This document shows, one piece after another, positions 16,064 through 25,125 of a stretch of DNA of 64,000 bases. The translations under genes and the position numbers were made by a program. Position 1 is the first letter of the stretch. Each line of letters opens with the position of its first letter. Source of the DNA: Flavobacterium coralii (GTDB lineage Bacteria > Bacteroidota > Bacteroidia > Flavobacteriales > Flavobacteriaceae); contig NZ_JAHDIU010000010.1 of assembly GCF_019891545.1 (NCBI RefSeq), forward strand, positions 52,551-116,550, given 5' to 3'. Under the pieces are notes generated by a model that was not told the DNA's origin, searched no databases, and saw only the letters and a program-made list of their open reading frames with translations.

Positions 16064-17041
16064 TTATATTTTACGTTCTATTACATAATTTACCATCAGT
16101 GTTAAGGCGTCTTTATATTCGGATGATGGATAATCCGAAAGTAAAAGCAGCGCTTCTTCACGAAACTCAGCCATTTTTTGTTCAGCATAAGTAAGGCCGC
16201 CTGTCTTTTTTACAATAGCAATTACTTCTTTCACCCGCTTTTTATCCTTATTATGATTCTTAACCGAATTAATAAGCCACTTTTTTTCTTCTTTTGAGCA
16301 GTTGTTAAGCGTATAGATAAGCGGTAAAGTCATCTTTTGCTCTTTGATGTCAATACCCGTTGGCTTACCAATAGAATCTTCTGTGTAATCAAAGAGGTCA
16401 TCCTTAATTTGGAAAGCCATTCCTATTAACTCTCCAAACCTGCGCATCTTTTCGGTATGGTCGCCTTCGGGATTTACCGAGCATGCTCCTAATGCACAGC
16501 ATGCCGCTATAAGTGTAGCGGTCTTTTGCCTTATAATTTCATAGTAAATATCTTCGGTAATATCCAGCCTGCGGGCTTTCTCTATCTGCAAAAGCTCACC
16601 CTCGCTCATTTCTCTTACTGCAACAGATATAATACGTAATAAATCAAAATCGCCATTATCAATAGAAAGAAGTAAACCCTTGCTTAGCAGGTAGTCACCC
16701 ACCAGCACGGCTATTTTATTTTTCCATAAAGCATTTATAGAGAAAAACCCCCTGCGCCTGTTACTGTCGTCCACCACATCATCATGCACCAGGGTGGCGG
16801 TGTGTATAAGTTCTATTACAGAGGCGCCGCGGTAAGTACGTTCGTTAACCGTGCCGCTGCTTACCATTTTTGCCGTAAGGAAAACGAACATAGGGCGCAT
16901 TTGCTTACCCTTTCGGTTTACAATGTAATAAGTAATACGGTTAAGCAATGCCACTTTAGAGGACATGGATTCATGAAACTTTTTCTCAAAAAGTTCCATC
17001 TCTTTTACTATAGGCTGCTTTATTTGCTCAACAACTTTCAT
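16064..17041 (-). CDS. Polyprenyl diphosphate synthase
   Basis: Trans-prenyltransferase of the IspA/IspB superfamily that adds isopentenyl diphosphate units to an allylic primer. Of 325 residues, the first aspartate motif is D87-D-V-V-D91-D with the following R-R-R-G, and the second is D214-D-L-F-D218; K and Q residues upstream (G-K-Q-M-R-P at 45-50) bind isopentenyl diphosphate. Length and motifs fit a long-chain enzyme, probably the one making the side chain of menaquinone (flavobacteria use MK-6), but product length is not readable. A -7 box lies only 8 bases upstream of the ATG. Upstream on the same strand is rlmN, separated by a terminator. Confidence 0.9.
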   Translation of the reverse strand: MKVVEQIKQPIVKEMELFEKKFHESMSSKVALLNRITYYIVNRKGKQMRPMFVFLTAKMVSSGTVNERTYRGASVIELIHTATLVHDDVVDDSNRRRGFFSINALWKNKIAVLVGDYLLSKGLLLSIDNGDFDLLRIISVAVREMSEGELLQIEKARRLDITEDIYYEIIRQKTATLIAACCALGACSVNPEGDHTEKMRRFGELIGMAFQIKDDLFDYTEDSIGKPTGIDIKEQKMTLPLIYTLNNCSKEEKKWLINSVKNHNKDKKRVKEVIAIVKKTGGLTYAEQKMAEFREEALLLLSDYPSSEYKDALTLMVNYVIERKI

Positions 17042-17048
17042 TGTGCCC

Positions 17049-17056
17049 CAAATGTA
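17049..17056 (-). promoter_or_regulatory. -7 promoter box of the polyprenyl synthase gene
   Basis: The minus strand reads TACATTTG, matching TAnnTTTG, with its final G only 8 bases from the ATG at 17041. Transcription would begin within a few bases of the start codon, giving a very short leader. Confidence 0.5.
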
Positions 17057-17111
17057 CGGAAATTGCAGGATTGTATTTATAAAACAATTTTAAAAAACAT
17101 TGTAAGGCATT

Positions 17112-17136
17112 AAAAAAGCCACCTATGTGGTGGCTT
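17112..17136 (-). terminator. Intrinsic terminator of rlmN
   Basis: On the minus strand a 7-bp stem AGCCACC/GGTGGCT with loop ACATA is followed by six T. The rlmN stop codon (17123-17125) lies inside the hairpin. The stem core is the same as that of the terminator at 13979-14005. Confidence 0.8.
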
Positions 17137-18175
17137 CATTTTTATTGGCAAGCTGCCCGCAGGCAGCATCAATATCTTTACCGCGGCTGCGCCTTACTTT
17201 TACTACAATATCGTTTTGCTCTAAAGCTTTAATATAGTTGTCTATAACCTGTGGGTCTGCCTGCTGAAACTCACCATCATCAATGGGGTTATACTCTATC
17301 AGGTTTACCTTGCAGGGAACATATTTGCAAAACTTAACAAGGGCATCAATATCAGCTTTTCGGTCATTAATTCCTTTCCATACCACATACTCATAGGTAA
17401 CACGGCTTTTTGTTTTTGTGTACCAGTACTGCAAAGATTCTTTTAATTCCTGTAGCGGAAAGTTTTCGCTGAACGGCATTATGCGCGAGCGTACTTCATC
17501 TATTGCCGAGTGTAATGAAACCGCAAGCTTAAACTTAACCTCGTCATCAGCCAGTTTCTTTATCATTTTCGGGATGCCCGATGTAGATACTGTTATCCTC
17601 TTCGCAGACATGCCCAAACCTTCGGGAGATGTTATTTTATCTATAGCCTTGATAACATTGTTATAGTTCATAAGCGGTTCGCCCATTCCCATAAAAACAA
17701 TGTTAGATAGCGGCCTGTTGTGGTAAAGCCTGCTTTCGCTGTCTATGGCTACAACCTGGTCATAAATTTCATCAGGGTTAAGGTTGCGCATACGTTTAAG
17801 GCGTGCCGTAGCGCAGAAGTTACAGTCCAGGCTGCACCCTACCTGGCTCGACACACAGGCCGTAGTACGGGTTTCGGTGGGTATCAATACCGATTCAACT
17901 ACAAGCCCATCATGAAGCCTTACAGCATTTTTTACAGTACCGTCATTACTTTTTTGCATCTGGTCTACCCGTATGTGGTTGATAACAAAGTTATCTTCCA
18001 GCAGTTGCCGGGTGGCTTTGGCAACATTGGTCATATCCTCAAAAGAATGTGCCCCTTTGTTCCAAAGCCACTCGTAAACCTGGTTTCCTCTAAAGGCTTT
18101 ATCGCCTCTCGATACAAAAAAATCACGCAATTGCTCCTTCGTCAGCGCCCTTATGTCTTTCTTCTCCGTTTGCAT
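17123..18175 (-). CDS. rlmN: 23S rRNA (adenine2503-C2)-methyltransferase
   Basis: Radical-SAM methyltransferase modifying A2503 of 23S rRNA (and A37 of some tRNAs). Of 350 residues, the iron-sulfur motif is C114-S-L-D-C118-N-F-C121, followed by M-G-M-G-E-P-L-M-N-Y and, near the C-terminus, the catalytic cysteine in D-A-A-C-G-Q-L. The N-terminal R-A-L-T-K-E-Q-L and F-R-G-N-Q-V-Y-E-W-L-W segment is the RlmN accessory domain. The gene is monocistronic with a TACCTTTG box almost touching the ATG and a terminator spanning its stop. Confidence 0.96.
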   Translation of the reverse strand: MQTEKKDIRALTKEQLRDFFVSRGDKAFRGNQVYEWLWNKGAHSFEDMTNVAKATRQLLEDNFVINHIRVDQMQKSNDGTVKNAVRLHDGLVVESVLIPTETRTTACVSSQVGCSLDCNFCATARLKRMRNLNPDEIYDQVVAIDSESRLYHNRPLSNIVFMGMGEPLMNYNNVIKAIDKITSPEGLGMSAKRITVSTSGIPKMIKKLADDEVKFKLAVSLHSAIDEVRSRIMPFSENFPLQELKESLQYWYTKTKSRVTYEYVVWKGINDRKADIDALVKFCKYVPCKVNLIEYNPIDDGEFQQADPQVIDNYIKALEQNDIVVKVRRSRGKDIDAACGQLANKNEATT

Positions 18176-18179
18176 TGCG

Positions 18180-18187
18180 CAAAGGTA
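18180..18187 (-). promoter_or_regulatory. -7 promoter box of rlmN
   Basis: The minus strand reads TACCTTTG, matching TAnnTTTG. Its last base is 5 bases from the ATG at 18175, so the transcript would be leaderless or nearly so. Confidence 0.5.
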
Positions 18188-18208
18188 ATGAGTATTTTAT
18201 AAACCTGT

Positions 18209-19825
18209 TTATTCTTTAACAAGCTTAATATTAGCGGTTTTACCTGCATCGTCTGTCACCTGAAGTATATATACCCCGTCAGCTGCCTGAGAAAGATCAA
18301 GGCTGTTATCGCCAGCGCTAAACCTTCCTGATGCTACAGGCTGTCCCAGCATGTTGTACATTTGGTAGTTGATAGTGTTACTGCCTGTTACAGAGATATT
18401 GAAGAGACCTTGCGATGGGTTAGGATACAATTTGAAGGTATCTGCTAACGGTGTTACTTCCTCAACAGAGTTGGTAGGAATATAGTAATTAAGTGTTACA
18501 GCATTGGTATTGTTAGGGTCAAGCCATTCTCTCAGCCTACTTGTTGAACTGAATCCTGCATTCCATGAAATACCAAACCTGCCGTAAATATCGCTTCCGC
18601 CATTGTCTGAAGTACCGTTGCAGGCAGCCGTACCTGCAAATAACTGGCCTATAATACGTCCGTTATTATCAAAAAGGGGAGAGCCTGATGAGCCGCCTTC
18701 TGTTACACCAAGATCCCAGTCGTTAACCTGCCACATAAACTCGCCGCCACCATTTTGCTTTGTTGGCTGGTTATAATCCCTACATACTTTCATGATATCT
18801 CCTGACGGGTGGTGTATGCCAAATGTAGAAGAAGGAACATTATCACTCCTGTCCCATCCGGCCCATACCAAATCCCATGTTGAAGGTAGGTTAGCATTAA
18901 TTTCTACAAGGCAAAAATCGGTAGCTGCCCTTCTGGCCCTAAGCGTAGCGCCACTTGCGGTTTGATTAAAGTTAGAATTATTGGTGCTGCTTAAAAAGCT
19001 TGCACAAATCGGGTTGGGGCTAATCCAGTTAAAGCGAAATGCCCAGAATGAAGGGTTTGAGTAGCAGTGGTTTGCAGTAAGAAAATATGGTGTACCGTTG
19101 TTACTTGTATTATTGATAAGTGCACCCGAGCAGAAACCTGAACCGCCTGTAACAATCATTGCTACAGATCTTTTATTAATTTCCTTAAGAGCCTGGATGT
19201 CATTGATAACACAATCCACATCATAATTACAATCACCCGAGTCGTTAAGATCCTGAGTAGATTTTGTATAGTCTTCACTTGTCCTGTAACCGTGAATAAG
19301 TTTAAACACTTCCAGTTTTCCCTGTCCTGCCACTTCAGCCGGTTCGTAGTATTCAAGCAAAATATCATCGCCTTTTACCAGCCATGTACCTAAAACACGC
19401 TCTGTATTATTCTGGCTAGAGTCATAAGCGCCAAGCAGATCGCTCCTGTCATTATTGTATAAATAAAGCGTAGCACCTTTTGGCATATAAAAGTCGCTGA
19501 ATAAAAAGTTCATGCTTTTAGCGCCTTCGCTGTAAAACCTTATCCTCCATATTTTGCTGCCATCGGCAAGTGTATGCCAGCTTCCGCTGTTGTTAAGGTT
19601 ATAATCAACGGTAAACTCATGCCCAAATCGCCACGGAATATCCTTTCTACCTTCATTGGCCTTATCTTCCTCTTGTAGCTTTTCAAGATCAAAAGAAGGC
19701 ATTTCAATTGCTGCTAAAGGCTCCATATCGTTAAGCTCCCAACTCACCGGTTTACCCTCGTTGGTTACCTGAGCTGTTGCAATGTAGCCGATTAACAATA
19801 ATAATAGAGTAATTCTGTATTTCAT
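18209..19825 (-). CDS. T9SS-sorted trypsin-like serine protease (lysyl endopeptidase-like)
   Basis: A 538-residue secreted protein: signal peptide ending A-T-A-Q, a propeptide-like N-terminal region (about 20-200), a chymotrypsin-fold protease domain with catalytic His in F-L-T-A-N-H-C, Asp in A-A-T-D-F-C-L-V-E and Ser in E-G-G-S-S-G-S-P-L-F, then a T9SS type A sorting domain from about residue 460 (K-L-Y-P-N-P-S-Q-G-L-F, L-V-K-E at the end). The arrangement resembles lysyl endopeptidase-like proteases of Bacteroidota. Probably surface-exposed or released, for protein digestion. Cleavage preference cannot be read reliably. Confidence 0.88.
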   Translation of the reverse strand: MKYRITLLLLLIGYIATAQVTNEGKPVSWELNDMEPLAAIEMPSFDLEKLQEEDKANEGRKDIPWRFGHEFTVDYNLNNSGSWHTLADGSKIWRIRFYSEGAKSMNFLFSDFYMPKGATLYLYNNDRSDLLGAYDSSQNNTERVLGTWLVKGDDILLEYYEPAEVAGQGKLEVFKLIHGYRTSEDYTKSTQDLNDSGDCNYDVDCVINDIQALKEINKRSVAMIVTGGSGFCSGALINNTSNNGTPYFLTANHCYSNPSFWAFRFNWISPNPICASFLSSTNNSNFNQTASGATLRARRAATDFCLVEINANLPSTWDLVWAGWDRSDNVPSSTFGIHHPSGDIMKVCRDYNQPTKQNGGGEFMWQVNDWDLGVTEGGSSGSPLFDNNGRIIGQLFAGTAACNGTSDNGGSDIYGRFGISWNAGFSSTSRLREWLDPNNTNAVTLNYYIPTNSVEEVTPLADTFKLYPNPSQGLFNISVTGSNTINYQMYNMLGQPVASGRFSAGDNSLDLSQAADGVYILQVTDDAGKTANIKLVKE

Positions 19826-19957
19826 GATAAAATTAAATGATTAATAAAACCGTAAATTTAAGTTAATTATCAATATAACGCTAAAATCCTTAAGTTTAAT
19901 ATAGTTAAATTGTCTTACTGCTACATTTTTTTAACTTTATACCAAAAATTTACACTA

Positions 19958-20599
19958 ATGCATTTTATTTCTGAAGAACTTGAAGATTATACCGCGAAGC
20001 ATAGTGAGAACGAACCGGAATTGCTCGCACAACTGAACAGGGAAACACACCAGAAAATATTACAGCCCCGTATGCTTAGCGGACACCTGCAGGGCAGGTT
20101 ATTAAGCATATTGTCTAAACTTATCAAACCGGAGCATATTCTTGAAATAGGTACTTATACGGGTTATGCAACACTGTGCCTTGCCGAAGGGGTAAAGGAG
20201 AACGGTACTCTTGACACGATAGACAATAATGAAGAGCTGTATGATTTTCAGCGCAAGTATTTTGATAAATCTGAGTGGGCTACCCAAATAAAGCAACACC
20301 TTGGTAATGCGCTTGACATAATCCCCACATTAAATAAAAAATTTGACCTTGTATTTATCGATGCCGATAAGGAGAACTACATCAACTATTATGAGATGAT
20401 AGTACCGCTTATGAACAGGGGCGGTGTTATTATAAGTGATAATGTACTGTGGAGCGGTAAAGTGCTTGAAGAACTAAAACCTAACGATAAAAGCACTAAA
20501 GTACTATTGGAATATAATCGCCTGCTTAAGGAAGACCCGAGGGTTGAAACGGTTTTATTACCTATCAGAGATGGGCTCACTGTTAGTAGGGTGGTCTAA
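19958..20599 (+). CDS. SAM-dependent O-methyltransferase
   Basis: From the ATG at 19958 the protein has 213 residues (the frame can be extended 16 codons to 19910 but the family begins with F-I-S-E-E-L). It is a class I O-methyltransferase of the caffeoyl-CoA/catechol type: SAM-binding E-I-G-T-Y-T-G-Y-A-T near residue 52, acidic loop V-F-I-D-A-D-K-E-N-Y, metal-binding I-I-S-D-N-V-L-W, and P-I-R-D-G-L-T-V near the end. Natural acceptor unknown. Its last 42 bases overlap the convergent PAP2 gene. Confidence 0.88.
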   Translation: MHFISEELEDYTAKHSENEPELLAQLNRETHQKILQPRMLSGHLQGRLLSILSKLIKPEHILEIGTYTGYATLCLAEGVKENGTLDTIDNNEELYDFQRKYFDKSEWATQIKQHLGNALDIIPTLNKKFDLVFIDADKENYINYYEMIVPLMNRGGVIISDNVLWSGKVLEELKPNDKSTKVLLEYNRLLKEDPRVETVLLPIRDGLTVSRVV

Positions 20600-21172
20600 G
20601 TATTCCCTTTCCATAGGGAAGAATTTATCCCGCAGGTAGCGGTACAGCAACAGCATAAGGCTCGCCATTAAAATGCCGTACAGGTACCCCATAAGTATAT
20701 CGCCCGGATAATGCAGCCCCAGGTAAATACGGCTGTAGGCAAATATCAGAGGCCATAAAAATATGAAGCCCATATATTTTAAGTACGGTTTTAATATGCG
20801 GTAAAGAAAATAAGCCACCGCCATAGAGTTGGAGGCATGGCCTGATATAAAACTGAATGATTTGCGCTTTTGCACTGCCCGCATTATATCTGTAAGCAAC
20901 GGGTCGTTGCCCGGGCGCAGCCTTTGGAAAGTATTTTTAATAAGGTTAGTAGTCTGGTCTGTAAGGGTAATAAGCAAAGCTACAAGTACAATTACAAGTA
21001 CGGCATGCTTCCAGCCCAGGCGCTTAAAGGCAAGGTATAATATTATGGCGAATATGGGTATCCAGTTAAACTGCTTTGTTATAAAAAGCCAGAAACTGTC
21101 CCATCCTTCAGAGCCAAGCCCGTTAAGATAAACAAATACATCTCTGTCAAGTTCCAGAAGCCAGTCCAGCAT
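20558..21172 (-). CDS. PAP2 family membrane phosphatase
   Basis: A 204-residue polytopic membrane protein with the PAP2 motifs F-Q-R-L-R-P-G-N-D-P, F-I-S-G-H-A-S-N-S and S-R-I-Y-L-G-L-H-Y-P-G-D. Such small integral PAP2 proteins act on undecaprenyl diphosphate or phosphatidylglycerol phosphate. Its ATG overlaps the stop of the tatA-like gene by one or two bases (TGATG), so the two are translationally coupled. It ends inside the 3' end of the convergent O-methyltransferase gene. Confidence 0.88.
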   Translation of the reverse strand: MLDWLLELDRDVFVYLNGLGSEGWDSFWLFITKQFNWIPIFAIILYLAFKRLGWKHAVLVIVLVALLITLTDQTTNLIKNTFQRLRPGNDPLLTDIMRAVQKRKSFSFISGHASNSMAVAYFLYRILKPYLKYMGFIFLWPLIFAYSRIYLGLHYPGDILMGYLYGILMASLMLLLYRYLRDKFFPMEREYLDHPTNSEPISDR

Positions 21173-21465
21173 CAGCGTGATCTTTTTATCGGGCCCGATA
21201 CATCTTCAACATCCTGCTTAAGCTTATCTACTTCCTGCTGCATATCTTTATGGGCGTTATCGGCGCCAATTTCGGTAATTGTTTTCTTTATGTCCTGCAC
21301 TTCTGCACTTCTGTTTATTTCGCTCTTAATATCGTTCGTGGCATTTTTAAGCTGCTGCATACCACGGCCTATATTGCGTGCCATTTCAGGTACTTTGTCA
21401 GAACCAAAAAGCATCAGAACAAGCAATATAATTACGAAAAGCTCTCCTCCTCCTATTCCGAACAT
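21172..21465 (-). CDS. tatA: Sec-independent (Tat) translocase subunit TatA/TatB
   Basis: A 97-residue protein with the TatA-family layout: N-terminal membrane helix (about residues 7-20, G-E-L-F-V-I-I-L-L-V-L-M-L-F-G) followed by the hinge F-G-S-D-K-V-P-E-M-A-R-N-I-G and an amphipathic helix, then an acidic tail. It forms part of the twin-arginine pathway for folded proteins. Bacteroidota TatA and TatB are hard to tell apart; tatC is not in the window. A TACATTTG -7 box lies at 21484-21491. Confidence 0.85.
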   Translation of the reverse strand: MFGIGGGELFVIILLVLMLFGSDKVPEMARNIGRGMQQLKNATNDIKSEINRSAEVQDIKKTITEIGADNAHKDMQQEVDKLKQDVEDVSGPIKRSR

Positions 21466-21483
21466 AATCTATAAAATTTTATA

Positions 21484-21491
21484 CAAATGTA
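21484..21491 (-). promoter_or_regulatory. -7 promoter box of the tatA-PAP2 operon
   Basis: The minus strand reads TACATTTG, matching TAnnTTTG, 18 bases before the ATG at 21465. Confidence 0.5.
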
Positions 21492-21557
21492 CATTTATTT
21501 ACGATTTTTTAGCATGCCCGGACTTTGGTTTAACCTCTTTTTAATGATAATTAACGG

Positions 21558-23813
21558 TTAATCTTCTTCAAACTCAGAAAATTTAGACTTTACTGCTTCA
21601 GCAGGCCATACATTATTGCTTATGTCTATGTCGGCTGTCTTTAGCTCAGGATCTACGGTTATTTTCTTTACAACTTTTTCTGTAGCAAACACCCTTGAAG
21701 CAGCCTGGTTGTTCTTCCTCCATATCTGCACCGGGAAAATATGCTTTTCTTTCGTACCGTCTTCATACTCAAGTTCTGCAATAATCGGCATCAGCATACC
21801 TCCAGGCTTGTTAAAGGTAACCTCATAGAAATACTTAGGCGCTTTCAGTTTTTGCCTTTCAGCAGCCGTAAATTTTTCATTTACATACTCTTCAAGCTCT
21901 TTTACACTATTTATATCCAAAGGTTTCTTTAACCGCTTGTTAAACTCGGGGCCTTCTGAAACCATATACACATACTTAGCGTTTTCAGATTCGCTTCTTC
22001 TCCTGCGCCCCTGTTGCCTGTTATCTTCCTTATAGCCTTTCGGCTTTTCGTTGCTTACATAAAACTGTTTTACATCTGCAATGCCTATATCTACATAGTC
22101 TGTACTGTAAAACCATCCACGCCAGAACCAGTCAAGATCAACAGCCGAAGCATCTTCCATAGTCCTGAAAAAATCTTCAGGCGTTGGGTGCTTAAACTTC
22201 CAGCGGTTTGCATAGGTTTTAAACGCATAGTCAAAAAGCTCTTCGCCCATTATGGTTTCGCGTAAAATATTAAGCCCGGTTGCGGGTTTAGCATAAGCGT
22301 TATTCCCGAATTGGTGTATTGTTTCCGAGTTTGACATGATAGGCTCCAAAAACTTCTGGTCGCCGCTCATGTAAGGCACAATCTTAGCTGCCGGCCCACG
22401 GCGCGAAGGGTAATTTTCATCCCATTCTTTCTCTGCAAGGTATTGTAGAAAAGTGTTAAGGCCTTCATCCATCCATGTCCACTGGCGCTCGTCAGAGTTT
22501 ACGATCATAGGGAAATAGTTATGTCCAACCTCATGTATAATAACGCTCATCATGCCATATTTAAGCTGGTCGCTCACAAATCCGTCTTTATCAGGTCGGC
22601 CAAAGTTCCAGCATATCATCGGGTACTCCATACCCTGCGATTCTGCCGATACCGACACTGCTTTAGGATAAGGATAATCAAACGTATATTTAGAATAGGT
22701 TTTTAATGTATGAGCTACAACTCGCGTAGAGTACTCTCCCCATAGCGGATTACTCTCTTTAGGATATACCGATACCGCCATTGCCGTTTTGCCCGAAAGC
22801 TGTACTGCCATAGCATCATATATAAACTTGCGCGAGGTAGAAAAACCGAAATCCCTCACATTCTTAGCGCTGAATCTCCAGGTTTTCTTTTTGCTGCTTT
22901 TGTTCTTCTCGGCTGCAATTGCTTCTTCCTGGGTTACAATAACAACAGGCTTATCAAAAGTTTTGGTAGCCTGCTCATAACGTTTAAGCTGTGCAGGGGT
23001 AAAAACATCGGCACGGTTTTGCAGTTCGCCGGTAGCTTCCATAATATGGTCGGCAGGAACTGTGATATTCACTTCAAAATCACCGAAAGGCAGGGCAAAC
23101 TCTCCCGCACCCCAAAACTGCATGTTCTGCCAGCCTTCAACATCATTGTAAACCGCCATACGCGGGTAAAACTGTGCAATTACATATATGTTATTATTAT
23201 CCGCATCAAAATGTTCGTAACCCGAGCGCCCGCCAATAACATGGTAATTATTAATGTTATACCACCACTTTATGGAAAAGCTTATTTTTTCGCCCGGCTT
23301 TAACGGTTTATCAAGGTCAATGCGCATCATGGTCTGGTTAATGATGTAGCGCATCGGCTTGCCGTTAGCATCATTTACGTACTCTATTTTAAAGCCACCG
23401 TCAAATTCCTGTTCCAGGTAACGGCGTGTAAAGCCTTCAGATGAGTATGAGGCATCCACACGCTGGTTTTCAATTAATGGACCTTTGGCATCTGCGGCCC
23501 TGCGGTTCTGGTCAAGCTGTACCCAAAGGTATTCTAAGGGTTCAGGGGCGTTGTTATGATAAGTAATAGTTTCAGTACCATACAATCTTGTGTTGGCATC
23601 ATCAAGCTCAACATCAATCTTATAGTCTGCTTTTTGCTGGTAATAGGCAGGGCCGGGTGCGCCTGATGCCGTACGGAACATATTTGGCGTAGCCATCAGG
23701 TCGTACATCTGGCTGAATTTGTTATTGTCTGTATGGCCGGGTTCGCGTGGTGTCTCCTGTGCCAGTAGCGGCAATGAAGCCAGTAGCGAAATATAAAGTG
23801 TTTTTTTCATCAT
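21558..23813 (-). CDS. M1 family zinc aminopeptidase, exported
   Basis: A 751-residue exported metallopeptidase. Signal peptide ends L-L-A-Q; the N-terminal beta domain (about 60-270) precedes the gluzincin catalytic domain with H427-E-V-G-H431 and the third zinc ligand E450 eighteen residues later (W-M-D-E-G). The exopeptidase-type motif appears as G-M-E-Y-P. Members remove N-terminal residues from peptides. It follows the DUF6702 gene by 2 bases, a pairing I associate with Flavobacteriaceae. It lacks a T9SS sorting domain, so it is probably periplasmic or membrane-anchored. Confidence 0.9.
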   Translation of the reverse strand: MMKKTLYISLLASLPLLAQETPREPGHTDNNKFSQMYDLMATPNMFRTASGAPGPAYYQQKADYKIDVELDDANTRLYGTETITYHNNAPEPLEYLWVQLDQNRRAADAKGPLIENQRVDASYSSEGFTRRYLEQEFDGGFKIEYVNDANGKPMRYIINQTMMRIDLDKPLKPGEKISFSIKWWYNINNYHVIGGRSGYEHFDADNNNIYVIAQFYPRMAVYNDVEGWQNMQFWGAGEFALPFGDFEVNITVPADHIMEATGELQNRADVFTPAQLKRYEQATKTFDKPVVIVTQEEAIAAEKNKSSKKKTWRFSAKNVRDFGFSTSRKFIYDAMAVQLSGKTAMAVSVYPKESNPLWGEYSTRVVAHTLKTYSKYTFDYPYPKAVSVSAESQGMEYPMICWNFGRPDKDGFVSDQLKYGMMSVIIHEVGHNYFPMIVNSDERQWTWMDEGLNTFLQYLAEKEWDENYPSRRGPAAKIVPYMSGDQKFLEPIMSNSETIHQFGNNAYAKPATGLNILRETIMGEELFDYAFKTYANRWKFKHPTPEDFFRTMEDASAVDLDWFWRGWFYSTDYVDIGIADVKQFYVSNEKPKGYKEDNRQQGRRRRSESENAKYVYMVSEGPEFNKRLKKPLDINSVKELEEYVNEKFTAAERQKLKAPKYFYEVTFNKPGGMLMPIIAELEYEDGTKEKHIFPVQIWRKNNQAASRVFATEKVVKKITVDPELKTADIDISNNVWPAEAVKSKFSEFEED

Positions 23814-23815
23814 AA

Positions 23816-24319
23816 TTAATAGTCAAGCCTGCCGGATGTTTTTTCATTAGTAAACAAAATACTCTTTTTGTTACCGTTCACATCGGTGTGCACCATGTTT
23901 TGTTGTTCGTGATAGGTGTCAAGAAGGGTAGTGTTTTTCATTTCAATGCTCTTTACCTTTTCTTTGGCTGCAATGGTAAAATAGCATACTAGCACATCAT
24001 CTTCGGTTTCTTTACCAAGATATTTTATAGCGGCCGGCTTTCCGTTTACTTTTATCTGTATGTTTTCAGAGAAATAATTGCCGAGGTATTGCTTTATATC
24101 CGCTGCTTCGCGCGAAGTGGCTATGTAGAATTTTTTTTCGTATTTTTTTTCGAAAGCACGCTCAAGGTCATCAATAAAAACACGTGATGTCATCTGGATT
24201 ACCTGCTTTTTTGGCACATAATCAAGCTGAAAGATAGCTACATAAAATTTATGTGCCCCTGCACCCGTTAATGCAAACGCAAGTAAAAAAAGGAAAATAA
24301 AGGTTTTTGTATGCTTCAT
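23816..24319 (-). CDS. DUF6702 family exported protein
   Basis: A 167-residue protein with a signal peptide (hydrophobic residues 7-22) and then H-K-F-Y-V-A-I-F-Q-L-D-Y, V-I-Q-M-T-S-R-V-F-I-D-D-L-E and a central beta-rich region, the pattern of DUF6702 proteins. Function unknown. It lies 2 bases upstream of the M1 aminopeptidase gene and is certainly co-transcribed, so a role with that peptidase is plausible. Confidence 0.75.
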   Translation of the reverse strand: MKHTKTFIFLFLLAFALTGAGAHKFYVAIFQLDYVPKKQVIQMTSRVFIDDLERAFEKKYEKKFYIATSREAADIKQYLGNYFSENIQIKVNGKPAAIKYLGKETEDDVLVCYFTIAAKEKVKSIEMKNTTLLDTYHEQQNMVHTDVNGNKKSILFTNEKTSGRLDY

Positions 24320-24409
24320 TTTCCAAAAATAATAAAAAGTTATTGTATTTGCCTATCCTGTTAATGATATGCAACTGTTATAAAGCAGGTAAATTATACA
24401 ATTGTAATG

Positions 24410-25039
24410 TTATACTATATCCAGCGTTTTTGCTTTATTAACTAAATCTACAAGATTGGTAACATGCAGCTTGGTAAGCAGCCTTAGCTTATAGGTGCTT
24501 ATAGTTTTTTCATTCAGGTCGAGCAGCTTGGCAATTTCCTTGTTCTTTTTACCTTCGCTAAGGTAGCGCAGTACCTCAATTTCGCGTGAGGAGAGCTTGC
24601 GGTACAGCCTTTCGGATTTTTTGCCTTTGTTTAGCAGAGCAAGGTTCTTTTTAACGGCATCGCTAAACACAACCTCACCGTCGTTTACCTTTTTAAGCGC
24701 TTTTTCAAGCTCCTCCATTTTAGCGCTTTTATGCACATAGGCAGCTATGCCGGCCTTTAATGCGTTTGGCGCATATATCTGCTCGGCAAGATTGGTAAAT
24801 ATCACAATTTTAGTATCGGGAAAATCTTTAACCAACGATTTAACCGCACTTATGCTGGTAAGCCCTTCAAGCTCAAGATCTATAATTGCCGCATCTACAT
24901 CTTTTTTAGAGAGCGTGTCTAACAGGCTTTCAAGGTTATTTACAACACCAACAAAACTGAATTCCGGATTTTCCTTAAAATAAACTTTCATCCCATAGTG
25001 GACGACAGGATGATTATCCGCCAAGCATAGTTTAATCAT
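24410..25039 (-). CDS. Orphan NarL/FixJ-type response regulator
   Basis: A 209-residue two-component regulator. Receiver domain: acidic residue D8, phosphoacceptor D54 (A-I-I-D-L-E-L), T82 and K104 in the expected places. Linker about 122-143. LuxR-type DNA-binding domain at about 144-205 with L-S-S-R-E-I-E-V-L-R-Y-L-S-E-G and N-E-K-T-I-S-T-Y-K. No histidine kinase gene is adjacent, so its partner is elsewhere. Targets unknown. Confidence 0.92.
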   Translation of the reverse strand: MIKLCLADNHPVVHYGMKVYFKENPEFSFVGVVNNLESLLDTLSKKDVDAAIIDLELEGLTSISAVKSLVKDFPDTKIVIFTNLAEQIYAPNALKAGIAAYVHKSAKMEELEKALKKVNDGEVVFSDAVKKNLALLNKGKKSERLYRKLSSREIEVLRYLSEGKKNKEIAKLLDLNEKTISTYKLRLLTKLHVTNLVDLVNKAKTLDIV

Positions 25040-25125
25040 GATTTTGCAATTTTTTGTTAAACACTAATAGTAAATTTAGTAATTAAATTCTTTTTAATTC
25101 TTAAAGTATTGTGAATGAAAGAATT

